From Streptomyces djakartensis (GTDB lineage: Bacteria > Actinomycetota > Actinomycetes > Streptomycetales > Streptomycetaceae): 64,000 nucleotides of DNA. Both the position numbers and the translations under genes were made by a program. The DNA lies in the NCBI RefSeq assembly GCF_014651075.1, contig NZ_BMWE01000022.1, positions 1-64,000 on the forward strand, written 5' to 3'. The notes beneath the pieces are model-generated. The model was not told the DNA's origin. It saw only the letters and a program-made list of their open reading frames with translations, and did not search any database. Of the stretch, positions 16,792-25,972 are shown in pieces (within the stretch, counting starts at the first letter, position 1; each line of letters begins with the position of its first letter).

Positions 16792-17670
16792 TCAGGCCTG
16801 CTCGGCCTCGGCGGCCGGAGCCTCGGCAGCGGGGGCCTCCGCGGCGGGGGCCTCGGCGGCCGGAGCCTCGGCGGGCTTCTCGGCTTCGTCGGCCTTCTTC
16901 TCGCCCTCGAGCAGGTCGCGCTCCCACTCGGCGAGCGGCTCGCCCGCGGCCTTCTCGCCCTTGCCCTCGGTGGCGACACCGCTGCGGGCGATGAGGCCCT
17001 CGGCGACGGCGTCGGCGATGACGCGGGTGAGCAGGGTGACGGAGCGGATCGCGTCGTCGTTGCCCGGGATCTTGTAGTCGACCTCGTCGGGGTCGCAGTT
17101 GGTGTCGAGGATCGCGACGACCGGGATGTTCAGCTTCCGGGCCTCACCAACGGCGATGTGCTCCTTCTTGGTGTCCACGATCCAGACGGCGCTGGGCACC
17201 TTCTGCATCTCGCGGATACCGCCGAGGGTCTTCTCCAGCTTGGCCTTCTCGCGGGAGAGGACCAGGAGCTCCTTCTTGGTCAGACCGGAGGCCGCGACGT
17301 CCTCGAAGTCGATCTGCTCCAGCTCCTTCAGGCGCTGCAGACGCTTGTAGACGGTCGAGAAGTTGGTGAGCATGCCGCCCAGCCAGCGCTGGTTGACGTA
17401 GGGCATGCCGACGCGGGTGGCCTGCTCGGCGATGGCCTCCTGCGCCTGCTTCTTCGTACCGACGAACATGACCGTGCCGCCGTGGGCCACGGTCTCCTTG
17501 ACGAACTCGTAGGCGCGGTCGATGTACGACAGCGACTGGAGCAGGTCGATGATGTAGATGCCGTTGCGCTCCGTGAAGATGAAGCGCTTCATCTTCGGGT
17601 TCCAACGACGGGTCTGGTGACCGAAGTGGACGCCGCTCTCCAGCAGCTCCCGCATCGTGACGACGGCCAT
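16792..17670 (-). CDS. rpsB: 30S ribosomal protein S2
   Basis: 292 residues. It starts AVVTMRELLESGVHFGHQTR and has the signature PMVKRFIFTERNG-type region as KMKRFIFTERNGIYIIDL. It also has GTKKQAQEAIAEQA. The C-terminus is an Ala/Glu-rich tail with four tandem EAPAA units, an actinobacterial extension of variable length. S2 is needed for S1 binding and 30S assembly. Confidence 0.97.
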   Translation of the reverse strand: MAVVTMRELLESGVHFGHQTRRWNPKMKRFIFTERNGIYIIDLLQSLSYIDRAYEFVKETVAHGGTVMFVGTKKQAQEAIAEQATRVGMPYVNQRWLGGMLTNFSTVYKRLQRLKELEQIDFEDVAASGLTKKELLVLSREKAKLEKTLGGIREMQKVPSAVWIVDTKKEHIAVGEARKLNIPVVAILDTNCDPDEVDYKIPGNDDAIRSVTLLTRVIADAVAEGLIARSGVATEGKGEKAAGEPLAEWERDLLEGEKKADEAEKPAEAPAAEAPAAEAPAAEAPAAEAEQA

Positions 17671-17943
17671 GGCCGTATCTCCTTGAGTTTCTCGGTTGTG
17701 CCGCGGATGCCGGACGGCTTCCGCGCCTGACGCCCACTGCGCGCCGTGCCACTAGGGACCGAGGGGCGCTGATACGGCCCGTTTCCGGGCTGCGTATAGG
17801 GGCGTGCGAAGTCGACCCGGTGACCCGGGTCGCCACCAGAAGTGTACGGGACCCGCGGGGCCCCGGGTGACGCCGTTGTCCACAACCGGTGCGTGATCCA
17901 CAACGAGAGGCTGTGACGGGCTCGTATCCGGGACGCTTTCCGC

Positions 17944-18513
17944 ATGCGAGCGAACCGATGTGTACGCGTGTGCACGCGCGTGATCCTGCTGCTGGTCTTC
18001 ACCGCGACGGCCCTGCTGGCCCCGCCACCGCGCCTGTCCGCGGCCGGTTCACCTGCCGGGGACGCCACTGTGCCGACGGTGGGACGCGCCTGGCCTGTGG
18101 GGTTACGCCCCCGGGTGCTGCGCGGCTGGGAGCCCCCGGCGACGGTCTACGGCCGGGGCCACCGGGGCGTGGACCTGACAGCGGCCCCCGGGGCACCGGT
18201 ACGGGCGGTCGCGGCGGGACGGGTGTCCTTCGCGGGGCGGGTGGCGGGCAAGGGGGTGGTCTCGGTGGAACTCGCGGGGACCGGCGACCCACCCCTGCGC
18301 ACGACCTACGAACCGGTGACCGCGTCGGTGGAGGAGGGCGAAGAGGTGGAACCGGGCGAGGTGATCGGCGCGGTGGACACCAGTGGCTCGCACTGCGCGG
18401 CCACGTGCGTGCACTGGGGACTGCGACGTGGGGAGACCTACCTGAACCCCCTGTCACTGCTGCCCCCGTGGCTTCTGCACAGGGGTCCCTCCCGGCTGTT
18501 GCCGGTGTACTGA
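17944..18513 (+). CDS. Secreted M23/LytM-type peptidase
   Basis: 189 residues with an N-terminal signal peptide (CTRVILLLVFTATALLAPPP). The LytM domain carries the zinc ligands in GRGHRGVDL (His and Asp) and CVHWGL (His), with AVAAGRVSFAG and GSHCAATCVHWG as family context. It is predicted to cut peptidoglycan cross-links or act as an amidase activator. It is short and has no LysM or coiled-coil module. It is oriented away from the ribosomal genes. Confidence 0.85.
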   Translation: MRANRCVRVCTRVILLLVFTATALLAPPPRLSAAGSPAGDATVPTVGRAWPVGLRPRVLRGWEPPATVYGRGHRGVDLTAAPGAPVRAVAAGRVSFAGRVAGKGVVSVELAGTGDPPLRTTYEPVTASVEEGEEVEPGEVIGAVDTSGSHCAATCVHWGLRRGETYLNPLSLLPPWLLHRGPSRLLPVY

Positions 18514-18576
18514 CTCAGCTGCGGGCAGTCGTGCCGCCGGGCCGCGTGCCCACCCGGCCCCCGGCACCGACGCGGC

Positions 18577-19167
18577 TCAGCCCCGTACGCCCCGCAGGGC
18601 CATACTCACCGCCGCCTCCGCGATGGCCTCCGGCTCCTCCGCCGCCCCCAGCTCGATCCTCCGCACAGCCGCGTCCACGACCCCCTGCACCAGCATCGCC
18701 GCGAGCCGGGGCTGCTCGTGCCCCATCTCCCCCAGCGCCTCGACGATCATCGCGACGAGCCCCCCGTGCGCCGCCCGGATCTTCTCCCTCGCCCCCGCGT
18801 CCAGCTCACTCGCGGAGATCGCGACCACGGCCCGGTGCCGCCGGTCCCCCACCAGCTCCAGCTGCCGCCGCACGTACGCCTCGACCTTGGCCTCGGCCGT
18901 CGCCGCCCGTTCCATCGCCGCCGACACGTCCGCCGCCCAGAGGGGGAAGTCGACCTCGCACAGCTCCTCGACGACGGCCGCCCGTGACCTGAAGTACTCG
19001 TAGACGGAGGACCGCGCGAGGCCCGTCCGCTCGGCGAGGGCCGGGAAGGTCAGCGCCTCCGTACCACCCTCGGACAACAGGGAACGAGCCGCGTCCAGCA
19101 GGGCGGCTCGCTGCATCGACCGGTGCTCGGCCACGGAGGCCGCTCGAATCCTTGGCACGTCAACCAC
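18577..19167 (-). CDS. TetR family transcriptional regulator
   Basis: 196 residues from a GTG. The N-terminal helix-turn-helix is QRAALLDAARSLLSEGGTEA followed by LTFPALAERTGLARSSVYEYF, the standard TetR DNA-binding pattern; the rest is a helical ligand domain. It lies directly downstream of whiG on the same strand, separated by about 60 bases. Its regulon cannot be read from the context. Confidence 0.9.
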   Translation of the reverse strand: MVDVPRIRAASVAEHRSMQRAALLDAARSLLSEGGTEALTFPALAERTGLARSSVYEYFRSRAAVVEELCEVDFPLWAADVSAAMERAATAEAKVEAYVRRQLELVGDRRHRAVVAISASELDAGAREKIRAAHGGLVAMIVEALGEMGHEQPRLAAMLVQGVVDAAVRRIELGAAEEPEAIAEAAVSMALRGVRG

Positions 19168-19228
19168 TCTACGGACGTGCCGGCCCCGGCGGGAGGGACT
19201 CCGGCCGGCCCGCCGCCATCCGGTCAGG

Positions 19229-20071
19229 TCAGCGGCCGAAGCTCGCCAGTTTGGCTCTCAGCTGGAGCACCGACTTGGTGTGGATCTGGCTGACCCGGCT
19301 CTCGGTCACGCCCAGCACGTTCCCGATCTCGGCCAGGGTCAGGCCCTCGTAGTAGTACAGCGTGACCACGGTCTTCTCCCGCTCGGGCAGCGTGTTGATC
19401 GCCCTCGCCAGGAGCCTCCGCAGCTCCCGGTCCTCGGCGACCTCCACGGGGTTGTCGGCGGCGGTGTCCTCCAGCGTGTCCATGACGCTCAGCCCGTCAC
19501 CGCCCTCGGCCCCTACGTGCAGCAGCTCCTCCAGGGCCACCACGTTGGCCAGCGACAGCTGGCTGAACACCGCGTGGAGCTCCTCCACCTCGATGCCCAT
19601 CTCGGCGGCCACCTCGCCCTCCGTCGGCGTCCGGCGCAGTCGCGCCTCCAGCGTGGCGTAGGCCCGCTCCACGTTGCGGGCCTTCTGCCGCACCGAGCGG
19701 GGGATCCAGTCCAGCGCCCGCAGCTCGTCGATCATCGCGCCCCGGATCCGGGTGATCGCGTACGTCTCGAACTTGATCTCGCGGTCGATGTCGAACTTCT
19801 CGATCGCGTCGATCAGGCCGAAGACCCCGGACGAGACGAAGTCGGCCTGCTCGACGTTGGAGGGCAGGCCCACGCTGACCCGTCCCGCGACGTACTTCAC
19901 GAGCGGCGAGTAGTGCAGGATCAGCTGCTCCCGCAGCCGCTCGTCCCCCGTCGCCTTGTACGACCGCCACAGCTCGTCGAGCGTCGAGGGAGCGGGCGGC
20001 CGCACGCTGCCACCGTCACCGGCGGCTGGGGGGATCGCCGCCCGGTCGGACCCGGAGGTGTGCTGGGGCAT
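19229..20071 (-). CDS. whiG: RNA polymerase sigma factor WhiG
   Basis: 280 residues from the ATG before PQHTSGSDRAAIPP, the length and sequence of the Streptomyces WhiG protein. Region 2 is seen in QLILHYSPLVKYVAGRVSV and DFVSSGVFGLIDAIEKFD, and region 4.2 in LTLAEIGNVLGVTESRVSQI. WhiG belongs to the FliA class and commits aerial hyphae to sporulation. In other Streptomyces it is controlled post-translationally by the anti-sigma RsiG with c-di-GMP (known for the family, not visible here). Confidence 0.97.
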   Translation of the reverse strand: MPQHTSGSDRAAIPPAAGDGGSVRPPAPSTLDELWRSYKATGDERLREQLILHYSPLVKYVAGRVSVGLPSNVEQADFVSSGVFGLIDAIEKFDIDREIKFETYAITRIRGAMIDELRALDWIPRSVRQKARNVERAYATLEARLRRTPTEGEVAAEMGIEVEELHAVFSQLSLANVVALEELLHVGAEGGDGLSVMDTLEDTAADNPVEVAEDRELRRLLARAINTLPEREKTVVTLYYYEGLTLAEIGNVLGVTESRVSQIHTKSVLQLRAKLASFGR

Positions 20072-20343
20072 TCGTCGCCTTGTGCCGTTCTGCTGCGCAG
20101 TGGTGCTGCTGGTGTGGGCTGTCTGTCTGATGTCGAGTTGCCTGTCCGTGTCGGGATCCTCGTGAGCGTAGCGTGACTGCGGTGTCGCGGTGGGCGAAGG
20201 GAGGAGGTCGGAGGAAGCGCAGATACGTTCCGCGAGGCGTCCCGCAGGGCTGCCGCGGCGGGCCGGCCGGGTCACCGGAGAACCCCAACTGGGCGCATTT
20301 CCAAGGCATGTCGGGGTTCCCCCGGACGGCCGAACAGGTGCGG

Positions 20344-21504
20344 TCAGGGTGGTCCCGGGCCGCCGCGGACCGACATCATCGCCTGGCGTGTCAACTTCCA
20401 GCCGTCGTCGTGTCGTTCGACGTAACCGAGTGCGCGGAGTTCGTACAGCCTCGCGATCGCGTCGTCCGGTGTGGTCTGCGCGCTGCGGGCCACCTCGTCC
20501 GGCCGCGCCGCCCGGCGGGCCGGCAGTGCGGCGAGCACTTGCCGGGTGGCCGGTTCCAGCAGGTCCCGGGGCAGGACGGGACCGCTCCGGTCGGGGGCCA
20601 GCTGCCCGATGTCCCCCACCAGTTCGACGACGTCCGCCACGTCGGTGACCAGGGTCGCCTCCCCGCGCAGCAGCTCGTGGACCCCGGCGGACAGCCCGCT
20701 CGTGGCGGGGCCCGGTACGCCCATCGTGTGACGGCCGAGGCGCTGTGCCGCCCGCGCCGTGACCAGGGAGCCGCTGCGGCGGGCGGCCTCGACGACCACG
20801 GTGCCGCGGGTGAGGGCGGCGATCACCCGGTTCCGCAGGATGAAGCGGCTCGGCGTCGGGTGGTCCCCGGGCGGCAACTCACCGATGACGAGCCCCTGAT
20901 CGGCGATCCTGGTGATCAGCTGGGTGTGCCCGCGCGGGTAGGGCCGGTCCACGCCGCAGGCGAGGACGGCGACGGTGGCGCCGCCCGCGCCGAGGGCACC
21001 GCGGTGGGCCGCGCCGTCGATCCCGTAGGCGCCGCCCGAAACCACGACCCAGCCCTGCTCGGCGAGGCCTGCGGCGAGGGTCGCCGCCATGTGCGCCCCG
21101 TACTCGGTGCAGGCCCGGGCCCCCACGACGGCGACGGACCTCAGCGCCCATATCCGCAGACTGGCCCGCCCCCGCACCCACAGCCCGAGGGGCCGGGCAT
21201 CCCCCAGGTCGTCGAGCTGCCCCGGCCACTCCGCGCTCCCGGGGCGGACGAACCGGACCCCGGCGTGCTGCGCGGCGGCGAGGTCCTCGCGCGGCCGAGC
21301 CGCCTCGGCCCTGGCCAGCAGCCCCTGCCACCGCTTGCCGCTCACCCCGGGCAGCGGCAGCCCGCCCTCCCGCAACCGCCGGGCCACCTCCCGCACCCCG
21401 AGCTCGCGCACCCACCGGCCGCCGGCCTCGTCCCCGGGCTCGATGACCCGGGTGAGGAAGACGCGGGTGAGCAGTTCGTCGTCCGGCTCGCCGGTGACGC
21501 TCAT
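20344..21504 (-). CDS. dprA: DNA-processing protein DprA
   Basis: 386 residues. The Rossmann-like core shows SVAVVGARACTEYGAHMA, VVSGGAYGIDGAAHRGAL and RNRVIAALTRGTVVVEAAR, the conserved DprA/Smf features. A C-terminal winged-helix segment follows (DEVARSAQTTPDDAIARLYE). The ATG overlaps the comM stop as ATGA. DprA loads RecA on incoming single strands; natural competence is not established in Streptomyces, and the gene may serve recombination. Confidence 0.95.
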   Translation of the reverse strand: MSVTGEPDDELLTRVFLTRVIEPGDEAGGRWVRELGVREVARRLREGGLPLPGVSGKRWQGLLARAEAARPREDLAAAQHAGVRFVRPGSAEWPGQLDDLGDARPLGLWVRGRASLRIWALRSVAVVGARACTEYGAHMAATLAAGLAEQGWVVVSGGAYGIDGAAHRGALGAGGATVAVLACGVDRPYPRGHTQLITRIADQGLVIGELPPGDHPTPSRFILRNRVIAALTRGTVVVEAARRSGSLVTARAAQRLGRHTMGVPGPATSGLSAGVHELLRGEATLVTDVADVVELVGDIGQLAPDRSGPVLPRDLLEPATRQVLAALPARRAARPDEVARSAQTTPDDAIARLYELRALGYVERHDDGWKLTRQAMMSVRGGPGPP

Positions 21505-23126
21505 GTCAGGGCTCCGATGGCCATGGGGACGCCCCTCGGCACTCCGGTGCGCAGCTGGAGCGCGAGGGTCACGTCCGTCGCGTCGGGCCGGTCGTGACCG
21601 ACGAGATCGGCGACGGTCCAGGCCACGCGCAGGACCCGATCGAGGCCGCGGGCGGTCAGGACCCCTCGCTCCAGGCTCCGCTCGGCCTCGTCCATGGCTC
21701 CGGACGCGGCGAACCAGCGGCTGCGCAGCTCGCGGCCGGGCACCTCGCTGTTGGTGTGCCACGGGGTGCCGGCCAGGCGCTCCGCGGACCGTTCCCGGGC
21801 CGCCAGCACCCGGTCGGCGACCGTCGCGGTGGACTCACCCCGTGCCCCCCGGGAGGTCAGCTCGGTACGCGTGACGCGATCCACCTCGACTCGCAGGTCG
21901 ACCCGGTCCAGCAGCGGTCCGGAGAGCCTGGCCTGGTAGCGGCGGATGGCCGAGGGCGGGCACTCGCACAGGTCGCCCCGCGGGGAGAACCGGCCGCACG
22001 GGCAGGGGTTGGCCGCCAGCACCATGAGGAACTTGGCCGGGAAGCGCACCACTCCTGCACTGCGCGCGATGACGACATGCCCCGCCTCCAGCGGCTGGCG
22101 CAGGGCGTCCAGCGCCCGGCTGCCGAATTCGGGCGTCTCATCCAGGAACAGCACTCCTCGGTGGGACAGCGAGACCGCGCCGGGCCGCGCGATGCCCGGG
22201 CCGCCGCCGACGAGAGCCTGCATCGTGGCCGAGTGGTGCGGAGCACAGTAGGGAGCGACGTCGATCAGGGGCTTGCCCGGGGGCAGCAGGCCCGCCACCG
22301 AGTGGACCGCGGTGACCTCCAGGGACTCCTGCCGGCCGAGTGGGGGCAGGATGGCGGGCAGCCGCTCGGCGAGCATCGTCTTGCCTGCGCCGGGAGGCCC
22401 CTCCAGGAAAAGGTGGTGGCCTCCGGCCGCGGCCACCTCCACCGCCGTGCGCGCGGAGGTCTGCCCTACGACGTCCGCCAGGTCGTGGCCGTGGTCCTGC
22501 TGGGCCGCGCCGGCGCTGTGCATGCCGGTGGCCGCGCCTGTGCCCGGCATGCGCAGACCGGCCAGGAGCGGGTCCGGGCGCCCCGGCCCGTCCTGCTCCT
22601 CGTCCGGCACGGGCTCGTCGGCCAGGATGGCGATCAGCTGCCGCAGGCTCCGCACGCCCAGCACCGACACCCCGGGGACGAGGGACGCCTCGGCGGCGGC
22701 GCATTCCGGTACCACGACCTGTTCGTAGCCCGCGTCGGCCGCCGCCAGCACCGCCGGCAACACCCCTCGCACCGGCCGTACCCGCCCGTCCAGCCCGAGT
22801 TCGCCGATCATCACGATGTCGGCCAGGACCCGGGGGTCGACACGTTCCGCCGCGCCGAGGACCGCCGCGGCGACGGCCAGGTCGAAGCCGCTGCCGCTCT
22901 TGGGGACGGAGGCCGGGCTCAGGCCGACCGTCAGTTTTTTCTGCGGCCAGGCCGCTCCCGAGTTGACGACCGCGGCACGCACCCGGTCCCGGCTCTCCGT
23001 AAGGCTCTTGTCCGGCAGCCCCACCAGCGTGAACGCCGCGACGCCCGGTTCGAGGTCGGCCTGGACCTCGACGACCACGCCCTCGACGCCCACGAGCGCC
23101 ACCGAACACGTACGGGCGAATCCCAT
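21501..23126 (-). CDS. comM: ComM/YifB family AAA+ ATPase (Mg-chelatase-like)
   Basis: 541 residues from the ATG before GFARTCSVALVGVEG. The N-terminal Lon-protease-like fold domain (VQADLEPGVAAFTLVGLPDK) is followed by Walker A GPPGAGKTMLAERLP. Then come Walker B LFLDETPEF and CPCGRFSPRGDLCECPP with its cysteine cluster. ComM is a branch-migration helicase in transformation; in actinobacteria its role is unproven. Both ends overlap neighbours by 4 bases (ATGA). Confidence 0.93.
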   Translation of the reverse strand: MGFARTCSVALVGVEGVVVEVQADLEPGVAAFTLVGLPDKSLTESRDRVRAAVVNSGAAWPQKKLTVGLSPASVPKSGSGFDLAVAAAVLGAAERVDPRVLADIVMIGELGLDGRVRPVRGVLPAVLAAADAGYEQVVVPECAAAEASLVPGVSVLGVRSLRQLIAILADEPVPDEEQDGPGRPDPLLAGLRMPGTGAATGMHSAGAAQQDHGHDLADVVGQTSARTAVEVAAAGGHHLFLEGPPGAGKTMLAERLPAILPPLGRQESLEVTAVHSVAGLLPPGKPLIDVAPYCAPHHSATMQALVGGGPGIARPGAVSLSHRGVLFLDETPEFGSRALDALRQPLEAGHVVIARSAGVVRFPAKFLMVLAANPCPCGRFSPRGDLCECPPSAIRRYQARLSGPLLDRVDLRVEVDRVTRTELTSRGARGESTATVADRVLAARERSAERLAGTPWHTNSEVPGRELRSRWFAASGAMDEAERSLERGVLTARGLDRVLRVAWTVADLVGHDRPDATDVTLALQLRTGVPRGVPMAIGALT

Positions 23127-23497
23127 CAGGCCACCCCTCGCACGTGTTCGACGACGGCCGCGCCACGGCTCGGCAGCAGCACCCCGACCACGTCGATGCG
23201 GACCCCACCGGGCGGTGCGCCCCCGTGGGTCTGGATCCACCGCTCGGCGAGATCCCGCAGCCGCTCCGCCTTCCGCGGGGTCACGGCCGCCATAGGATGC
23301 TCGAAGGGGCCCGCCCGGCGGGTCTTCACCTCGCAGATGACCAGGACGTCCCCGTCCCTGGCCACGATGTCGATCTCCCCGGTGCGACCGGAGCGCCAGT
23401 TGCGCTCCAGGACCGTCATCCCGGCCTCGGCCAGCAGCTTCGCGGCCAGCCCTTCGCCGTACCTGCCCATTGCGCTGCGCGCCCGATGTGCGTTCAC
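23126..23497 (-). CDS. YraN/UPF0102 family endonuclease-like protein
   Basis: 123 residues from a GTG with GGAGGT upstream; an ATG at 23527 would add ten residues. GRYGEGLAAKLLAEAGMTVLERNWR and then GEIDIVARDGDVLVICEVKT show the Holliday-junction-resolvase-like fold with the D...ExK triad (GEID, EVKT). It is in the widespread yraN-comM-dprA gene order. Biochemical activity is not settled for the family. Confidence 0.92.
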   Translation of the reverse strand: MNAHRARSAMGRYGEGLAAKLLAEAGMTVLERNWRSGRTGEIDIVARDGDVLVICEVKTRRAGPFEHPMAAVTPRKAERLRDLAERWIQTHGGAPPGGVRIDVVGVLLPSRGAAVVEHVRGVA

Positions 23498-23603
23498 GTC
23501 GGCACCACCTCCGGTGCCAACGATCACGCGCCCGCCCCCAAGGAGTGGATCTTGGTGGACGGCTCAGCGGTTGTGGACAACTCGGTCACCCACTCGGGTG
23601 ACC

Positions 23604-23912
23604 TCACCCGCTCGGCAGCTCGAGATCGCTCTTGTTGAGCTCTTCGATGTTCACGTCCTTGAACGTCAGGACCCGTACCTGCTTCACGAACCGCGCCGGC
23701 CGGTACATGTCCCACACCCAGGCGTCCGCCATGGACACCTCGAAGAACACCTCACCCTGGACCGAGTGCACCTGCATCTCGTAGTCGTTGGTCAGGTAGA
23801 AACGCCGCTCGGTCTCGATCACGTATTTGAACAGACCGACGACATCGCGGTACTCCCGGTAGAGCTTCAGCTCCATCTCGGTCTCGTACTTCTCGAGGTC
23901 CTCGGCGCTCAT
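23604..23912 (-). CDS. DUF2469 family protein
   Basis: 102 residues, acidic, starting SAEDLEKYETEMELKLYREY. It is highly conserved across actinobacteria, always close to the rnhB/yraN region. YVIETERRFYLTNDYEMQV and MADAWVWDMYRPARFVKQ are family hallmarks. Function unknown. It probably belongs to the sipZ-NUDIX-DUF2469-yraN-comM-dprA transcription group. Confidence 0.93.
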   Translation of the reverse strand: MSAEDLEKYETEMELKLYREYRDVVGLFKYVIETERRFYLTNDYEMQVHSVQGEVFFEVSMADAWVWDMYRPARFVKQVRVLTFKDVNIEELNKSDLELPSG

Positions 23913-23968
23913 GGCATGTTCCCCTTCAGCCGTGCGATCCCCCCATTGTGCGCCAGTCCCGCGAGCCC

Positions 23969-24493
23969 TCAGACGATTTCCGGGTCAAGGATCACGGGCC
24001 TGGCCGGGGGACCTTCGTCGAGCAGCGTGCGCAGCAGCCCGGCGAGTCTGGTCGGATACACCGTCTCATGTGCCCGGCTCAGTTCCGCACACGTCCACCA
24101 GCGCGCTCCGGCGACGCTGCGCCGTTCCAGGTCGGTCAGGCCCGTCGCCTCGATCGTCGTACGGTCCGTACGAGCCAGGTAGTACCACTCGTCCTGGTCC
24201 CAGCGGCGCCCCGCGAACGGGAAGGAGCACATCCGCCGCCACAGCACCGGACCGAGCTCGACCTCGGTGATGCCCGTCTCCTCGACGAGTTCCCGCAGGG
24301 CGGCCTCTTCACGGGTCTCGGCGCCCTCCACTCCGCCGCCGGGGGTGAACCACCAGGTGTCGGCCGGATCGTCCGGCTCGTGCCCGTGCAGCAGCAGGAT
24401 GCGGTCCTGCGGGTCGAGCAGCACCACCCGTGCGACCTTGCGCAGACCGCCCTCGTGGGTGTCCCGGCCCGCCCGCCCGGTCTCAGCGCTCAC
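23969..24493 (-). CDS. NUDIX hydrolase (MutT-like) coupled to sipZ
   Basis: 174 residues. The Nudix box reads GGGVEGAETREEAALRELVE followed by ETGI, a full match. The GTG start overlaps the sipZ stop as GTGA. In S. lividans sipZ is described as heading an operon with unrelated genes including a MutT-type one, which this arrangement matches. The substrate is unknown. Confidence 0.9.
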   Translation of the reverse strand: MSAETGRAGRDTHEGGLRKVARVVLLDPQDRILLLHGHEPDDPADTWWFTPGGGVEGAETREEAALRELVEETGITEVELGPVLWRRMCSFPFAGRRWDQDEWYYLARTDRTTIEATGLTDLERRSVAGARWWTCAELSRAHETVYPTRLAGLLRTLLDEGPPARPVILDPEIV

Positions 24494-25266
24494 CTGTCGG
24501 GCTCCGCGTTCGCCCCCCGGGCCCGGGCCGCGCCCGTGCGCTTGGCGATGGGGCCGTAGGCGCCCCCGGCGAGGACGAGCACGGCGCCGACGATCACCGC
24601 GGCGGTGATCGTCCGCAGCGGTCCGGGCGACGACAGGGTGCCGAGGGCCTCGAAGCCGGTGGGGCGCGGAAGCATGCCGTTCATGGGGTAGACCACGGCG
24701 TCCACGCGCGCGTCGACGGCGGAGCGCGCCACGGTGCCGCTGGCGGCGTCGGTCAGGTGGGCGGTGGAGTCAAGGGAGCTGCCGCGCTCGTCACCGAGCA
24801 GGAACAGCCGGCCCTTGGGGACGGTCACGGTCGGGAAGTCGGTGATCTCGGCCGGCTCGCCCGCGGGCAGATAGGGCTCGTCGATCTCCTTGTCGTTGAC
24901 CTTGAGCTTGCCGTCCTGGCAGCAGGAGACCGTGTCACCGCCGATGGCGACCACGCGCTTGACCATCGGTGTGTCACCCCAGGTCGCGTCCTTGAAGACG
25001 ACGACGTCACCGCGCCGCACCTCGCCTCCGCCGACGCGCTGCGCGAGGATCCGGTCGCCCGCGTCGATCGTCGGCGTCATCGAACCGGTGGGCACGGTGT
25101 ACGGCCGGTAGGCCACCGCTCCCCAGGCGAAACCCCCGAGGAACAGCACGAGGCCCAGCCCCACCATCAGTCCGGACAGCCGCTGCCCGAGCCGGGTCCC
25201 GACCGGTGCCGCTCCTGTGCTCCCACTGCCGAGCGGGGCCGTACGCATCGCGCTCTCACCACCCAT
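24490..25266 (-). CDS. sipZ: Type I signal peptidase SipZ
   Basis: 258 residues. A hydrophobic segment LVLFLGGFAWGAVAYRPY is followed by the catalytic serine in VPTGSMTPTI and the lysine in MVKRVVAIGGD. LFLLGDERGSSLDS is box E. Unlike its paralogs it has a second hydrophobic segment near the C-terminus (IVGAVLVLAGGAYGP), so both ends are probably membrane-anchored. It cleaves Sec/Tat signal peptides. It is separated from sipYXW by about 1.3 kb that holds two secreted-protein genes. Confidence 0.93.
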   Translation of the reverse strand: MGGESAMRTAPLGSGSTGAAPVGTRLGQRLSGLMVGLGLVLFLGGFAWGAVAYRPYTVPTGSMTPTIDAGDRILAQRVGGGEVRRGDVVVFKDATWGDTPMVKRVVAIGGDTVSCCQDGKLKVNDKEIDEPYLPAGEPAEITDFPTVTVPKGRLFLLGDERGSSLDSTAHLTDAASGTVARSAVDARVDAVVYPMNGMLPRPTGFEALGTLSSPGPLRTITAAVIVGAVLVLAGGAYGPIAKRTGAARARGANAEPDR

Positions 25267-25340
25267 GGAGCCGCACCCTACCTGTCGGTACCACCAGAAA
25301 GCAGCCCGCCCGGGGCGCCCGATCATGCCACGACGAAAGC

Positions 25341-25382
25341 GCGGCGGCCGCCCCTGGATCTCGGATCCCGGGCGGCCGCCGC
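25341..25382 (-). terminator. Terminator after secreted copy B
   Basis: A perfect 13-bp stem (GCGGCGGCCGCCC and complement) with a 16-base loop, just downstream of the small secreted gene at 25410 and upstream of sipZ. Confidence 0.75.
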
Positions 25383-25409
25383 GTTCACGGTGCGTTTCGA
25401 ATGGGAAAA

Positions 25410-25817
25410 TCAGGCCGTACCGCAACTCCAGGGGCCGAAGTAGCCCCACTCCCCGCTGCGGTACTCGCCCGCTCCCGCCTGCATGCAGACGCCGGTGCCC
25501 TCGTCGTAGCTCTTGTTGACGGTCACCGGGGAGCCGTCGGCCGAATTGGGGTTCCAGATGGAGAAGTCGTAGCCGCCGTTCGACTGGTAGGGCGCGACAT
25601 CCACCTTCACGACCGCGGCCCAGCCGTCCGCGCACTTGTCGTACACGGTGAACACCTCACCGTACGACGCGAAGTGTCCGGCGGAAGCATTCGAACACCC
25701 CGCCTTGAAGCTCGGCCCGTAGACCGTGACATCCGTCCCCGCGAGGGCCGGCGAACCGGCGAGCCCCACCAACGCGACCGCACCGGTCAGCGTCCCCGCC
25801 CACCGCAAACCCTTCAC
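25410..25817 (-). CDS. Small secreted cysteine-containing protein, copy B
   Basis: 135 residues from a GTG with GGGGGG upstream. The signal peptide (LTGAVALVGLAGSPALAG) ends near residue 27. The mature domain of about 105 residues has four cysteines, in KAGCSNASAG, YDKCADGW, GVCMQAG and WSCGTA, suggesting two disulfides. It is nearly identical to its neighbour over the signal peptide and most of the domain, and differs mainly in the last 20 residues. No known enzyme motif was recognised; it may be a structural, binding or inhibitory exoprotein. Confidence 0.8.
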   Translation of the reverse strand: MKGLRWAGTLTGAVALVGLAGSPALAGTDVTVYGPSFKAGCSNASAGHFASYGEVFTVYDKCADGWAAVVKVDVAPYQSNGGYDFSIWNPNSADGSPVTVNKSYDEGTGVCMQAGAGEYRSGEWGYFGPWSCGTA

Positions 25818-25858
25818 AACGCCCCCCACGCTCAGCTGGATTCCATAGGTTGAACAGA

Positions 25859-25907
25859 GCGGGCCCCGGGAGCGGCGAAACAGATCGGCTCCGCCCCCGG
25901 GCCCCGC
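25859..25907 (-). terminator. Terminator between the two secreted paralogs
   Basis: A 17-bp inverted repeat with two mismatches (GCGGGCCCCGGGAGCGG against CCGCCCCCGGGCCCCGC) and a 15-base loop, after copy A. Confidence 0.65.
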
Positions 25908-25972
25908 GTCGGTGCCTTTGAACCGGTGGGCTCGGTCACGGCCGACAGGCCGCCGCTGCCCACCCAAGGGCA

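Noticed and set aside
21594..24182. 862-codon plus-strand frame
   Set aside because: Antisense to comM, yraN, DUF2469 and part of the NUDIX gene.
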